A DNA stretch of 64,000 nucleotides from Alopecurus myosuroides (lineage: Eukaryota; Streptophyta; Magnoliopsida; Poales; Poaceae), in assembly GCA_028641055.1 (NCBI GenBank), contig CM054061.1, forward strand, positions 60,656,974-60,720,973, in the 5' to 3' direction. A program made the position numbers and the translations under genes. This document shows, piece by piece, positions 22,601 to 32,985 of the stretch (position 1 is its first letter; each line of letters starts with the position of its first letter). The notes below the pieces were generated by a model. That model saw only the letters and a list, made by a program, of their open reading frames with translations, made no database searches and was not told the DNA's origin.

Positions 22601-23124
22601 GTCTATAACGATGGAATCTTACACGGGCGAAGAGATTAGAAGATACTACGGAAAGATCGAGGAAATCTGGGAGCTTGACTACGTTGGGGTAAAGCTTCCG
22701 ATGTTCCATGTCAGATGGGCTACAAATGTCATGAAAGAAGACGAATATTTCACCACTATGTCGATGTCTGAAGCCAACAAACCCAAGTCCAAGACCCACC
22801 GCGCAAAATGAGCCCTGGGTATTGGCTAAGCACGTGGAGCAATGCTTCTTCATAACCGACCCGGCAAAGCCTAGTCGTGTTGTCGTAAGGAGAGGAAAAA
22901 GGGCCCTCGTCGGAATGGATGGAGTCGCCGATGAGAAGGACTTCGACGGCTTAGTCGGAGACCCGATGATGGAAGAACCCGGTGAAGATGATGCACCATA
23001 CACCACAAGAAGAAGCAGGACCACACTACCTAGGGCAGGTCTTCCATTCACAAGAAGAAGTCACGATATGGCGGTCACGTATTCAACATCGACCAAGAAA
23101 GGCAATATTGTGACGAAAGGTTGA
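19626..23124 (+). pseudogene. CACTA TNPD transposase (Transposase_21), multiply disrupted
   Basis: The N-terminal Transpos_assoc zinc-binding region (CPCRKCK ... HLLRYSIMEG) is at 19700-19815, followed by an acidic linker. The Transposase_21 catalytic core runs from about 20150 to 21870 (KHGWTDTSMDDLLRYL, LPHTKYHACVRGC, IKCPVCG, PPWLCLKRKYIHM, MPHFFDVMHITKNVCESLLG). DUF4218- and DUF4216-type regions follow (GSIVQGFLTEECISFCKNFL near 22094; KHVEQCFFITDP near 22828). One reading frame is broken by frameshifts near 20140, 21290, 22045 and 22805 and by a TAG at 21871. The intact family member is about 1100 residues and cuts at CACTA ends. This copy cannot make it. All pieces are collinear, so decay happened in place. 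Confidence 0.9.
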
Positions 23125-23374
23125 GAGAGGGAAATACTCGCGATATGTGCGATATAACATGCTAATAGCTACTATGTACAATGTGTTTTCAGAGAGAAAC
23201 ACTTGTGGTATCTCGCTAAATCAATCTATTTACGCTCGATGCGACACTAAATATTTTTGCACATGTTAACTTTCATATGTATGTAATTTTTAAGTGAAAA
23301 ACAATGTGGGAGCCCCATATAATAGCATTCGTATTGCTCGATGTGTCCCGGGCCGGGGTGGGCTGTCTAATTTA

Positions 23375-23865
23375 AAAAATCTTAGCACAGGCGCATCTGC
23401 GAGAATATGCGCCTGGGGTAAACTTTATCACAGGCGCATTTTACAGAACATGCGCCTGGGCTAAGGCTATGTGGGACCGCGCAAACCAAAACCCTACGAA
23501 TTTTAGCGCAGGCGCATTTTCTCGGTTATGCGCTTGGGGTATGGCTCTGTGGGCCCGCGCATAACAGGGCATCAAGCGAAGCAATTGGTACCGGTTTGTG
23601 ATACAAACCGGTCCTAAAGGCCTTGCGGCCATTTGCTGCAGGGAGGGGGGCCCAGGGGACAGACCCTTTAGAACCGGTTTGTATCACAAACCGGTTCTAA
23701 AGTTTAGCGCAGGCGCATTTGCTAGGTTATACGCCTGGGGTATGGCTCTGTGGGCCCGCGCATAACGAATCGCTACGAACTTTAGCGCAGGCGCATTTTA
23801 GTTTTGTTCGCCTGGGGTACAGGGTAGCGCAGGCGCATATCACTCGTTGTGCGCCTGTAAGTCCT
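23375..23865 (+). repeat. Internal block of subterminal-type repeats between the two CACTA ORFs
   Basis: At least eight copies of GCGCAGGCGCAT / GCGCCTGGGGTA alternate here, like those at the element's ends. In the middle (23588-23702) sits a different palindrome family: ACCGGTTTGTGATACAAACC and CCGGTTTGTATCACAAACCG, with CCTAAAGG/TTTAGAACC flanks. That second family is typical of other grass CACTA elements. The block could be a shared promoter region, or the scar of an inserted and deleted element. Confidence 0.85.
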
Positions 23866-25080
23866 CGCTCTGCTAACCCTCCAGCCCGCACACTTCCTTT
23901 CTCTCTAGATCTTGCGCGCCCGCACACTTCCTCTCGATCCCCAAACCGCACGCCGCCGTCGTCTCTCTCATCGCACGCCGCCGTCGTCGTTGTCGAGCAG
24001 CAGGAGGAGGAGCGGGAGCAGCAGCAGGAGGAGGAGCAGGAGCAGCAGGGGAGGAGGAGAGGGAGCAGCAGGGGAGGAGGAGCGGGAGCACGCCACGCGC
24101 CGTCCCTCTCATCGTCGTTGTCCACGCCGGCCGTCGTCACCCACGCCGCCGTCGCCCACGCCCACGACGAACCCAGGTCATCCCCCCCCTCTTCCAACGC
24201 CCGTGTGCAGTAGTGTTGCTTTCCCCTGCAAACTACCCCTGCATCTAGACATCGATCGATGTCCATGGCCCTGCAGTTGCTGCTACCGTGCTTTCCCCTG
24301 CAGTTGCCGCTACCGTGCCCCATACAAACGCATGTATAATCAAATTACACCGAATGATGTCCATGGCCAAATCAATAAAATCAGATGCACATCCAAGTGC
24401 TAATTTATCAAACTGTTAAGTGGTAGACTGAATAAAATTCATAACTTGCTTGCAGTTGCTTGCATATGTGTTTTTCTCAGGTTTGGGCTGGGTATATAAA
24501 TACACATACACTTATTCAGATTGTAGAGTGCACAGAACAGGGGTTATATCATTGTGTCATCTTCATTTCAGAAATTATTACCTACGGTTTTTCAGCTTGT
24601 AGAGTGCACAAAACAGGGGTTTATCTCAATAACAAGTTGTTGATTGGCTTGGGTTTTTCAGTTTATAGCTTACACTTTTATCTTGAGATATTACCTACCA
24701 CTTAGTTGTTTTTGCTGCCCAACATTATTTACAGAAACAACTTACTTGTTTCTAGTGTTTGAAAAAATGTTGATGTTGCTTTGATAAATGCTGTTGTTTC
24801 TAGTGTTTCAAATTTAGTCTTTGCTAGAAGTACTCTAGTGAAACTATTAGCACAAGCAATAATTTATCTGTTCCAATATGTTCAGTTTAAGTGGTTTAAG
24901 TTACTCCAGGAAGCAAGTTCTAAATTCTTGCTGAAATTTTAGTTAACAAAGTTTGCATGACACAAATTGCATGATGACACAGATATATGAATTTCCTGAG
25001 AGTTTTTGTGCCATGTGATGACAGCAATGCAAGAAACTGTTTTTGTGGCCATGTGTGCATTCAATTTATGTTGCAGGTAC
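23866..25080 (+). other. Non-coding region and probable 5' UTR/intron of CACTA ORF2
   Basis: A CT-rich, then purine-rich (GAGGAGCAGGAGCAGC) low-complexity stretch at 23880-24090 ends near a donor-like CCCAGGTCATCC. It is followed by T-rich DNA to 25080. Long frames in 23719-24403 come from the purine-rich tract. Nothing else was recognised. Confidence 0.5.
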
Positions 25081-25087
25081 ATTGAGT

Positions 25088-25190
25088 GCCAATGTTTTGC
25101 CGGAACGTTGATTCATTTCCGTTCCGGCGAATTTCTGGCACTCCGGCATGACCATTTATAGCCGAGGTCATGCCGAATTTTTCCGGTGAC
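25088..25190 (+). promoter_or_regulatory. Hairpin leader upstream of CACTA ORF2 (copy 2), two perfect stems
   Basis: Stem 1 is GCCGGAACG (25099-25107) pairing with CGTTCCGGC (25120-25128) around the same loop as copy 1. Stem 2 is CGGCATGACC (25144-25153) with GGTCATGCCG (25166-25175). Both are perfect. The block ends 30 bases before the ORF2 ATG at 25221, which follows an acceptor-like TTCTAG. Confidence 0.65.
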
Positions 25191-25220
25191 TAACCGTATA
25201 CGTTTTGTCTACTTCTAGGC

Positions 25221-28200
25221 ATGTCTTCTTCTACTACGGATCCGGCTTTATTGGACCACTATATCCTTATGGCCCGAGAGTCGCAAGAGGAAGATCGGAC
25301 ACAAACTGACTAGCTCCCCGATGTCGAGCCCCACAATGATGACGGGCTCACCGGTGGCGAGGAGGAAACCACTGATAGTGGCGCCGGGGGTCCCTCAGGG
25401 AGCAGCACGACGAGAAACAAGCGTCGGAAGCGAGCTCCGAACAAGGTCCGCACCGTTCGAGAGAAATTCACGGAGGTGGACCCTTCCAATGGCACGCCTG
25501 TGATGCCATTGGACCTTGTAAAGGGGTACTTCCTCCAACTTGGCGCGATACTTCGAGACGTCGTCAATGTCAACGAGCTGACTCTCAAGAAGAAGCCAAC
25601 TCTGCGCGCCCAACTCATCTCGAGGCTGCACACGCGGTACGAGTTCCCTCCCCCCTACAACAACGAGAATCTGAAGGGCAACCTCGTGAACAAACTCGCC
25701 CTCACTAGATTCACCAAAGCCCTGAGCAATTACAAGACTATGGTGAGGGCGATGATTAGGGAATCGACACCATTCGAAGAGATCCATCGCCACTTCCCGC
25801 GGATTACGCCCGATGACTTCAAAACTTTCCTAAATAACGAGTCGCTTGATTTCACTAAGAATCAAACGGAATGGGGGAAGGAGCTAGCGTCGAAGAACAT
25901 CGGTCACCACAATCTCGGCTGTCGTGGCTACGACGGGAAGGAGCCAGTTTGGGCGAAAGAGGACCAGTCCTACATTGAAAAAGGGATTGAGAACCCTTAC
26001 GCCAAGTATGGCCATGACCCGCAATTCCATAAATTCACGAGGTCGAGGTACAGAAAAGTAACTCCGACCGGGGAACTTGTCTCGGACCCGAAGATGGTGG
26101 AGGGTGTTATTTTGGTCACAGACGATAGCGTGAAGAATGTTGAGAAGCTAGTGGTAAGAAATTTACCATTTCATGCAACTCATCATCATCAAGTCCATGA
26201 TTTCATTCTAGTACGAAACCATTTCCAAACCGTTCATATGTTGCTTCTGCAGCTAGAAGAACAACAACTTGAATCTTCCTCGTCGCAGACGTCGACGGCT
26301 AAAGTCGCGTGGGATAAGCCTTTCATCAGGGGGTACAACAAGGCAAAGAGCCAGGACACTCTGAAAAGGCCGCACTTAGGACGTATCACCGGCGGCGGAC
26401 TTAATAAGAAGCACGCCAACTATGGCTTGGCTGAGCCCAGCACTAAGGAGTCGCGGGCGGCGAAGAAGAGCGAGGAGACGGAGGTGCTGAAGAAGAAGGT
26501 ACATGACTTGGAAACAAACATGGAGAAGAAGATTGAGAAAATGGTGGGGGGAAAAGATGAATGCGCTCATCCCCGCCGTATTTGAAAAAATATGTGGCTA
26601 CATCGCCGGGGGCTCACAGGGGCCGTTACCGACGTTCAACATACCGTCGATGTTGGTCGTGCCCGCCGCGGCCGCCGCCGGTGGTCCGTCGACGTCGGCC
26701 GTGCCTGTCGCCCCCGCCGTGCCCGACACGCCTGCCCCCGATGGACCGTCGGCCGTGCCCGGCGCGGCCACCACCCCGTTGCTCGACGAGCCCACCATCA
26801 CCTGTGGTCCGTCGACGTTAGCCGAGCTCAATGCCCTCACGGTAAATTATTGACCATCTCAAGCTGTAGCCAGTTCAATATAACCCTACTCTCTGACCTA
26901 TCCATGCATGTTATCGCAGGCTGACGCGACGGGATGCACCTTCCTGCTAAAAGTGGGCAGCGAGTTGAAGGATGTTGCAAAGGGGAGCATCTTGCAGCCA
27001 CTATCCCGCAAGTACCACTGCAGAGATATACCGGCCAACGAGCTTCGGGTTCGCGTCGATCTGGTGCTACCGGGATTCGAGAACTTGTATCCTCCTAATC
27101 AACCCGCCGATGCCGACAGCGAGCTGAATCTCGGCCAACTGGACAATCAAATCTTGCTATGGCCGAAAGCCCTTATTCGGCTGAACACGACGTCAGGGTC
27201 GGCGCCAAGCCAAGCCATGACCGTCACCACTACACCGGTTGCGCCCGCGGCAAGCCAACAAGACAAGGTCCAACATGGCAATGTCCTCTCTCCACCTCCG
27301 GTGGATCCTCCTCCTCCCGAGCACGAGACGTCCAATGACGAGCAACATCACGAGCATGAGACCCATGACGACTACATGGATATTGAACTTGCTCCCATTG
27401 ACAATTTCATAAATCAGTTGGATGGCGAGAAGCCGGTTCCTCCGGAGTTACCCGCCAGAACTCTTGATATCAAGAAGAAGGTAGATGGCAGAGAGGGCGG
27501 TTCTTCTGAGTTACCCACCAGAAAACCGGATATCCAGAAGAAGCTAACCTATTCCCAAGAAACTCCCGAGGAGAAGACGGCCTTTACGGCTCCACAGCCT
27601 ACGCTGGTTACCCCGAATACACTCTGTGCTACGGCCGCGGAGGCGGTAAAACAAAGCGGCACTCCCATCTGCTTGAGGCCGAAGAAGAATCGGAAGAGGC
27701 CGGTAGCCAAGAAGAAGAAAGGTGGTGCCTCCTCTAGTAGCCAGCCGGCGGCCGCCCGAGTCCTGGACGGTTTGCCGCCCGCCGTCCCGTGGAGGAACGT
27801 GCATGAGATAGGTCAGCCGATGATGCCGCTAGAGGTTGTCGCTGTCATGGGTGGTGACATGAGGACCATCCACGACGGGATTTTGTTCAAAGAGAATGAA
27901 CTTCTATGTGAGAAACATCCCTCCTACCCGCTATACGTGGTCAAGGTGCCCCGATCCGTGGGCTTTGTGGATTCAAATCCCGCAGAGGTGTTCTTCATCA
28001 GATACGAAGACATATTCAGGGTCTTCCACTTGGGAAAGCTCGACCGAAGCATTGTCCGCCTGGTATCGCTCAGCATGGCGCACGATATGGTCATGGAGAA
28101 TACCCCGGACATCGCGATTATGGACCCCTACTACATGAATGAGGACTACTTGCGGTCACATGCGGACCGGGTTCTTATCACGACTTACATAACGGGGTTT

Positions 28201-28909
28201 TTGATAGATAACAAGGATAAGAACGCCATTCTCATGCCATACTTTCCCAAGTAAGTACTCCTCTCCGCTTCACGTCGTTACATTCTTTCTAGAATCTCCT
28301 TAGTATTCCGATTGATGATATTGATGGCTTCTTCGAAATGTTCTGCGCAGAAACGGAGGATGCGTACTCATCGTCATGGAACCGCATTGGTCGCAATGCA
28401 CTTATCTCGATGCGGGTAGGGCGGTGCAGAAGGACTACACCGACATAAGAGCTGTTCTTAATAGTGCCCTCAATGGCTTCGCCGCCGATTTAGGCAAGCC
28501 CCTAAAAAAGGAGAAAATAGTCCGAGGCGCCTACGTGTGCACCCACGTAACAAGCTTCCCCTGCCTCAAGCAATCAGAGCAAGAATCTGAGTTGGAAGCT
28601 TGGTATGTCATCTTTCAGATGAGGGAGTACTTAAAGGATGCCCAATAGGCCCAGCTACCAAGTCATCTCCGAGACCTGACCACAAAGATGGCCAACACCC
28701 CCGATGAATATGTGCGGGCTGAGTTCCGTCGCATCCAGCGGAGGATCTGCACGATACTCTTGTCGGATGTCATCAGTCGGGGTGGCTTGTTCTTCCACGG
28801 CCACGCACCACCGAGCAACCGTGACATAGAAGCACACCTACGAGAGCAACGTGACACCCGGACATTCAACACGCTAGAAGGCGTTCGTCCGTTCCCGCCG
28901 AGACTATAG
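25221..28909 (+). pseudogene. CACTA ORF2: Transposase_24-like protein with Ulp1-like C-terminus, disrupted
   Basis: The frame starts at 25221 (MSSSTTDPALLDHY) and continues after a TAG at 25311. The Transposase_24 (Ptta/En/Spm) region spans 25476-26580, including VRAMIRESTPFEEIHRHFP and RGYNKAKSQDTLKRPHLG. Probable introns are 26154-26252, 26842-26919 and 28261-28350, all GT-AG. A 1-base shift in a G run near 26550 and a TAG at 28646 break it further. After a proline/acidic linker (27200-27750) comes a C48/Ulp1-like domain (LPPAVPWRNVH near 27769; ILMPYFPK; VMEPHWSQCTYLDAG near 28374). The position where active Ulp1 proteases have CGYY reads EAWYVI, so the nucleophilic cysteine is missing. 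In CACTA elements ORF2 products are thought to assist binding of terminal repeats. Confidence 0.85.
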
Positions 28910-29065
28910 GATTGAAAAAATGTTAGTATACACTTGCATCATATAACTTTTAGTCCTTTATTTGTCGTGTTTTATTCGTAAACCTTGATGCTTCTATTTT
29001 TTGATAGTTATTTGCGGTCTATTATCACTTTCGATGCTAAACTCGTATTTTTGTCCTATGCACAG

Positions 29066-29326
29066 ATGACATGGTATGTTGTGTACGTCGGTAGGGTTCC
29101 CGGAGTCTACGACGACTGGGACCAATGCCGGAGACAGGTGCATGGTTTCAGCGGCAACAGCTACAAGGGGTACAAGACCATGGTGGAGGCGGAAGCTCGA
29201 TACGCCACTTACCTAGCGAGAGAGAAGACGGAGAAGACGAGGGCCCGGATGACCACCTTCGCCATCGCCGTGCTTATACTCCTTGTACTCCTAGTGTTGA
29301 TGCTACTTGTTGTTTTGCTTGTCTAG
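29066..29326 (+). CDS. Small protein: RNase H1-type hybrid-binding (viroplasmin-like) domain plus C-terminal transmembrane helix
   Basis: This is an uninterrupted 86-residue frame. Residues 3-50 match the RNA:DNA hybrid-binding fold found at the N-terminus of RNase H1: WYVVYVGRVPGVYDDW, then a C-x3-QV and FSGNSYKGYKT, then an A-E-A-x-x-Y block. A basic segment follows (residues 52-62), and residues 65-86 are a pure hydrophobic helix ending the protein. The ATG directly follows an acceptor-like CTATGCACAG, so it may be a separate spliced exon or joined to ORF2 transcripts. Unlike both large ORFs it has no lesion. In the known family this fold grips RNA:DNA hybrids or double-stranded RNA. A membrane-tethered version in a DNA transposon has no role I can assign. 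Confidence 0.7.
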   Translation: MTWYVVYVGRVPGVYDDWDQCRRQVHGFSGNSYKGYKTMVEAEARYATYLAREKTEKTRARMTTFAIAVLILLVLLVLMLLVVLLV

Positions 29327-29564
29327 ATAACTAAACTATCGATTTGTTTGAACTATGTGTACTCCTCTAGTGTTTGAACTATGCTTGTAACTAAACTATC
29401 GCTTCGAGACTATTTGGTGATGATCGAGACTATTGTTCGAGACTATGTGTTGATGATCGAGAATATTTCTGTTATTTTGCTGTCATTTTCATATTTATTT
29501 CTGTCAATTTGCTGTAGTTCTGTTATTTTCGTTTCTTTTATTTTTTGACACAACAAAACCATAC

Positions 29565-29815
29565 CCCAGGCGAATAAGAAATCATACCCCAGGCGAATCT
29601 GTACCCCAGGCGCACAGTGCCTGTTCGCCTCAGGTAAAAGGCTTACCCCAGGCGCACAGGGCCTGTTCGCCTGGGGTATGTCAACTTACCCCAGGCGCAT
29701 TTTGAGGTTCGTCTGCGGTAAATCATTACCGCTGGCTATGTGGTCCCAGGAGAACCAATATTCGACTGCGGTAGCATAATTTGGTTCGCCTGCGGTAGCC
29801 TTTTCCCTAGTAGTG
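29565..29815 (+). repeat. CACTA 3' subterminal repeats and terminus
   Basis: TACCCCAGGCGAAT and TACCCCAGGCGCAC recur at 29572, 29586, 29602, 29643 and 29683, alternating with GTTCGCCTGGGGTA-type copies. The block closes with CTAGTAGTG, the inverted counterpart of CACTACTAG. Confidence 0.9.
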
Positions 29816-30018
29816 CTCCCCCTCACGTCTAGGCTATTTTAGTCCTTAGCCTGGGTTTGGTGCGGGCCGTCGGATCTTTTTTTCTTTTTAACTGCGCGAG
29901 CGAGGTCTTGAACTTAAGACCTCTTGGCTCTGATACCATATTGAATTTATGCACTAGCCAATTATCCCAAAAGTCCGAACCGATGGAAAGGGATATTCAA
30001 TATATTTATATTTCAACA
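29816..30018 (-). mobile_element. SMART-like element, right part
   Basis: The internal domain resumes at CTCCCCCTCACGTCTAGGC and contains the minus-strand primer site TGGTATCAGAGCC (about 29927-29939). The second 77 bp LTR is 29942-30018. Together with 18576-18654 it makes a minus-strand element of about 282 bp. Sequences flanking the two LTRs do not form a clear target duplication. Confidence 0.8.
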
Positions 30019-30501
30019 CTAGCCTCACGTCTAGGGTTTCAACAATTAGGGTTTCAACAATTTCCACATGGTATCAGAGCGGTTAGCCTCACGGCGCCGA
30101 TCCTAGGTTTCTCCACCACTTCTGCAACGCGCCACCCCCGGGGAGATCTCTCCTCGTGGGCACGACACCCAGTGTAGATCAAAGATTTGCCCGGTTCTTT
30201 AGATTAGATTAGATCTTAGACAACTTTTGGAAATTCCCAATCCCGTAGATTAGATCCAATTAGACAAATAAAATTTCTAGATCCCACGATCCTCCTCCGG
30301 TGAAAATCAGTGCAAGATCGGCTTTCTGACGACCGCTGTCAGCATGAACTTTGTCGCGGAGTTCCGGCCACCGAACACGCCGAACACGGGCGCAGTTTTC
30401 TGGACCTGGTCGCGGCTCCTGCTGCCACGCTAGGATCTCACCGGATCGACTACACAACCACAAGTCTCGAAGCAACAAGAGCCAGCCACAGGTAAATACC
30501 A
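30019..30501 (+). repeat. Copia-like retrotransposon 5' leader fragment
   Basis: TGGTATCAGAGCGG at about 30068 is a methionine-tRNA primer site of the kind used by plant Copia elements. It is preceded by TTTCAACAATTTCCACA and followed by about 400 bp of leader-like sequence. No gag frame begins before the CACTA element at 30502. Remaining frames here are short and unrecognised. Confidence 0.5.
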
Positions 30502-30727
30502 TACTACATGACACAGTCTATACGCCGACGGGGTCCATCGGCGTAAACTGAGCTACGCCAACGGGGATGCCGTCGGCGTATAGGAGGCCGAATATTTTAA
30601 TTTTTTTAAAAAAATCATTTTTTCTGTAATTTTTTATTTCACTTGTTTAACCACTTAATCACACTATACACACATTATTCTTGTCTCTAACCATTATTTA
30701 TTTTAATCTAAACTACTCGTTTCTACT

Positions 30728-30812
30728 AACACTTCCCGATCGGTCACCCATCCTCAGATTGCTCCAGCCCCAGCACGCTTAACTTCGTAGTTCCTTCCTC
30801 GTGAGATGCCTA
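30728..30812 (-). ncRNA. 5S-rRNA-like module inside CACTA element B
   Basis: Read on the minus strand it gives GAAGTTAAGCGTGCTGGGGC, then GGAGCAATCTGAGGATGGG, then TGACCGATCGGGAAGT. These cover the A box, intermediate element and C box of 5S genes. GGAGCAATYTGAGG and GACCGAYCGGGAAG are shared with Cassandra and differ from canonical 5S. No complete 5S gene is present, and transcription is unproven. Confidence 0.8.
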
Positions 30813-31139
30813 GAAACAACGGATGTTTTGCTGACAATAGTATCCAATCAATCATGTTAACCATTGTACCATCATGTCACACTATTTTATTTTGTGAATT
30901 CAAATAATTATTTAAATAAAAAGTAATAACTAATAATAATCTTGAATTCAAATAATCTTGAATTTAACTAATAATTAACATTTTTGACTTTTCTATTTAA
31001 TATTGAACGATTCATATCTATAAATCCGTAAATCAAAATTTGACAAATAATATGTCCATATCGATTAGAAAAGTGAGAGAAATTCAAATATGACATCCAT
31101 ATAATATTTTTTTATCATGCATAGAATTTTACTAAGTGA

Positions 31140-32985
31140 TATGTTTAGTGTATGGGCTATGGTTAGCCAACCAAACTAGGTGTCGAAACTAGGCTTCGTG
31201 AAGAAAACATGACATACTTGGGCACCAAATTAGCAAACCATGTTGGAATGTGCCACGATATGACAAAGTGCATCACAATTGTATTGCAAAAAAACAAAGA
31301 CCTAGGTTTGTAAAGTTGCAAACAAATAATTTTTTTTCCTTTTAATTTAAAAAATCCATTTGCCGAGTGCAAAAAATGGGTTTTTTGTGTAGGACCAACC
31401 ACAAATATGTTGCACAACTTGGGAGATGCATTTTTTGAAACTACTAGACCATGTTATATGCACAAATAAGCAATTTTTTCCTATGAAAAGGTTTCCATCC
31501 ACCTTTTTTTCAAACATACAAGTTTCGGCCGATCCAGCTGGAAACTGGTCAAATTTGAACTACAGGTACCTCATAGTTTAGGTACACAACTAGTTATTTC
31601 ATCATAGATACAAAAATATTTTCTCAACATTCAACCCGTAGATACGAACGGTCATGCCCGCCGTCTTGACTTTCTCTTGAAACCGGCTTAGAAAAGTCCA
31701 GAAAATTCAAAACAACCCAAAATGATGCAAGACCTTCGCGTGGTGCCATTATATATGTCCTAGTATTCACCAAAAATAATAAATTTGGAATACGACAGTT
31801 GTGTTGAAAATGTGTTCACAAAAATAAGCTATCTCCTCCGAACATAATAGGGTTTCGGGCCAAATGACGGGTGTTATGGCCAAATCCATGGCATAGTTTG
31901 TTTAAATGTGCCCATATTCCACACAAACATGCATCTTGGAAGCACGGACAATGTTGACGGAGGAAGTTTTCGTTTTCATTGAATAAAAAATCATTTTCCA
32001 TTTTCCGAGTGTAAAAATTGGGTTTTTTTTGTGAAGTACCTACCATAAATATGATGCAAAACTTGGGAGATGCATTTTTTGAAAATACTAGACCATGTTA
32101 TATTCACAAATAACCAATTTGTTTCCTATGAAAAGGTTTGCATCCACCTCTTTTGAAAAACACAAGTTTCTGCCGATTTAGTTGGAAACTGGTTAAATTT
32201 GAACTACAGGTACCTCATAGTTTGGTCATAATTTTTGGCAAAAATAATTTTTAGGTACACAACTACCTATTTCATCATAGATACAACAATTGTTTCTCAA
32301 TATTCAACCCGTAGATACGAACGGTCATAGCCCGTTGTCTTGACTTTCTCTTGATACCGGCTTAGAAAAGTGCAGAAAATTCAAAAGTACCAAAAATGAT
32401 GCAAGACCTTCGCGTGGTGCCATTATATATGTCCTAGTATCCACAAAAAATAATAAACTTGGAATACGACAGTTGTGTTGAAAATGTGTTCACAAAAATA
32501 AGTTATCTCCTCCGAACATAATAGGGTTTCGGGCCAAATGACGGGTGTATTGCCAAATCCATGGCATAGTTTGTTTAAATGTGCTCATATGCCACACAAA
32601 TATGAATCTTGGAAGCACGGACAATGTTGACGGAGGAAGTTTTCCTTTTCATTGAATAAAAAATCATTTTCTATTTTTTGAATGTAAAAAATGGGTTTTT
32701 TTGTGAAGTGCCTACCACAAATATGTTGCAAAACTTGGGAGATGCATTTTTTAAAATACTAGGCCATGTTATATGCAGAAATAACCAATTTTTTTCCTAT
32801 GAAAAGGTTTCCATCCACTTCTTTTGAAAAACACAAGTTTTTGCTGATTTAGATAGAAACTAGTCAAATTTGAACTACAGGTACCTCATAGTTCGGTCAT
32901 AATTTTCGGCAAAAATTATTTTTAGGTACACAACTACCTATTTCATAATAGAAATAACAATAGTTTCTCAATATTCAACCCCTAG
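31140..32985 (+). repeat. About 650 bp tandem units in CACTA element B (roughly three copies)
   Basis: The string GGGAGATGCATTTTTT recurs at 31421, 32065 and 32737 (spacings 644 and 672). Other recurring strings are CCTATGAAAAGGTTT, GAACTACAGGTACCTCATAG and ATGATGCAAGACCTTCGCGT. The third copy is truncated. There are no coding frames. Confidence 0.9.

Larger units (their letters stand above)
18655..29815 (+). mobile_element. 11.2 kb CACTA (En/Spm) transposon with broken transposase genes
   Basis: The ends are CACTACTAG at 18655 and CTAGTAGTG ending at 29815. The 3 bp target duplication CTC (18652-18654 and 29816-29818) restores the internal domain of a SMART-like element exactly. Subterminal zones (18680-19060 and 29565-29800) are packed with alternating copies of ACCCCAGGCGMA and GCGCCTGGGGTA, where the transposase-associated protein would bind. 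Cargo in order is TNPD pseudogene, internal repeat block, ORF2 pseudogene with Ulp1-like tail, and a small hybrid-binding/TM ORF. All cargo is on the plus strand. The element can no longer supply TNPD, but its termini look intact enough to be mobilised in trans. Confidence 0.95.

Noticed and set aside
23719..24403. Overlapping frames of 160-198 residues
   Set aside because: They arise from the CT-rich and GAGCAGC-rich low-complexity tract in the CACTA non-coding region.
29927..30080. tRNA gene suggested by TGGTATCAGAGC
   Set aside because: The string is the primer-binding site of retroelements (complement of the methionine tRNA 3' end). No cloverleaf can be drawn.
30310..30551. Start of a Copia gag
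   Set aside because: Frames after the primer site are short and end before or within the adjoining CACTA terminus; no gag motif is seen.
30728..30812. Genuine 5S rRNA gene
   Set aside because: Only the central promoter region is present. The 5' and 3' ends of 5S are missing and the site lies inside a CACTA element. The same holds for the modules at 34002 and 48640.
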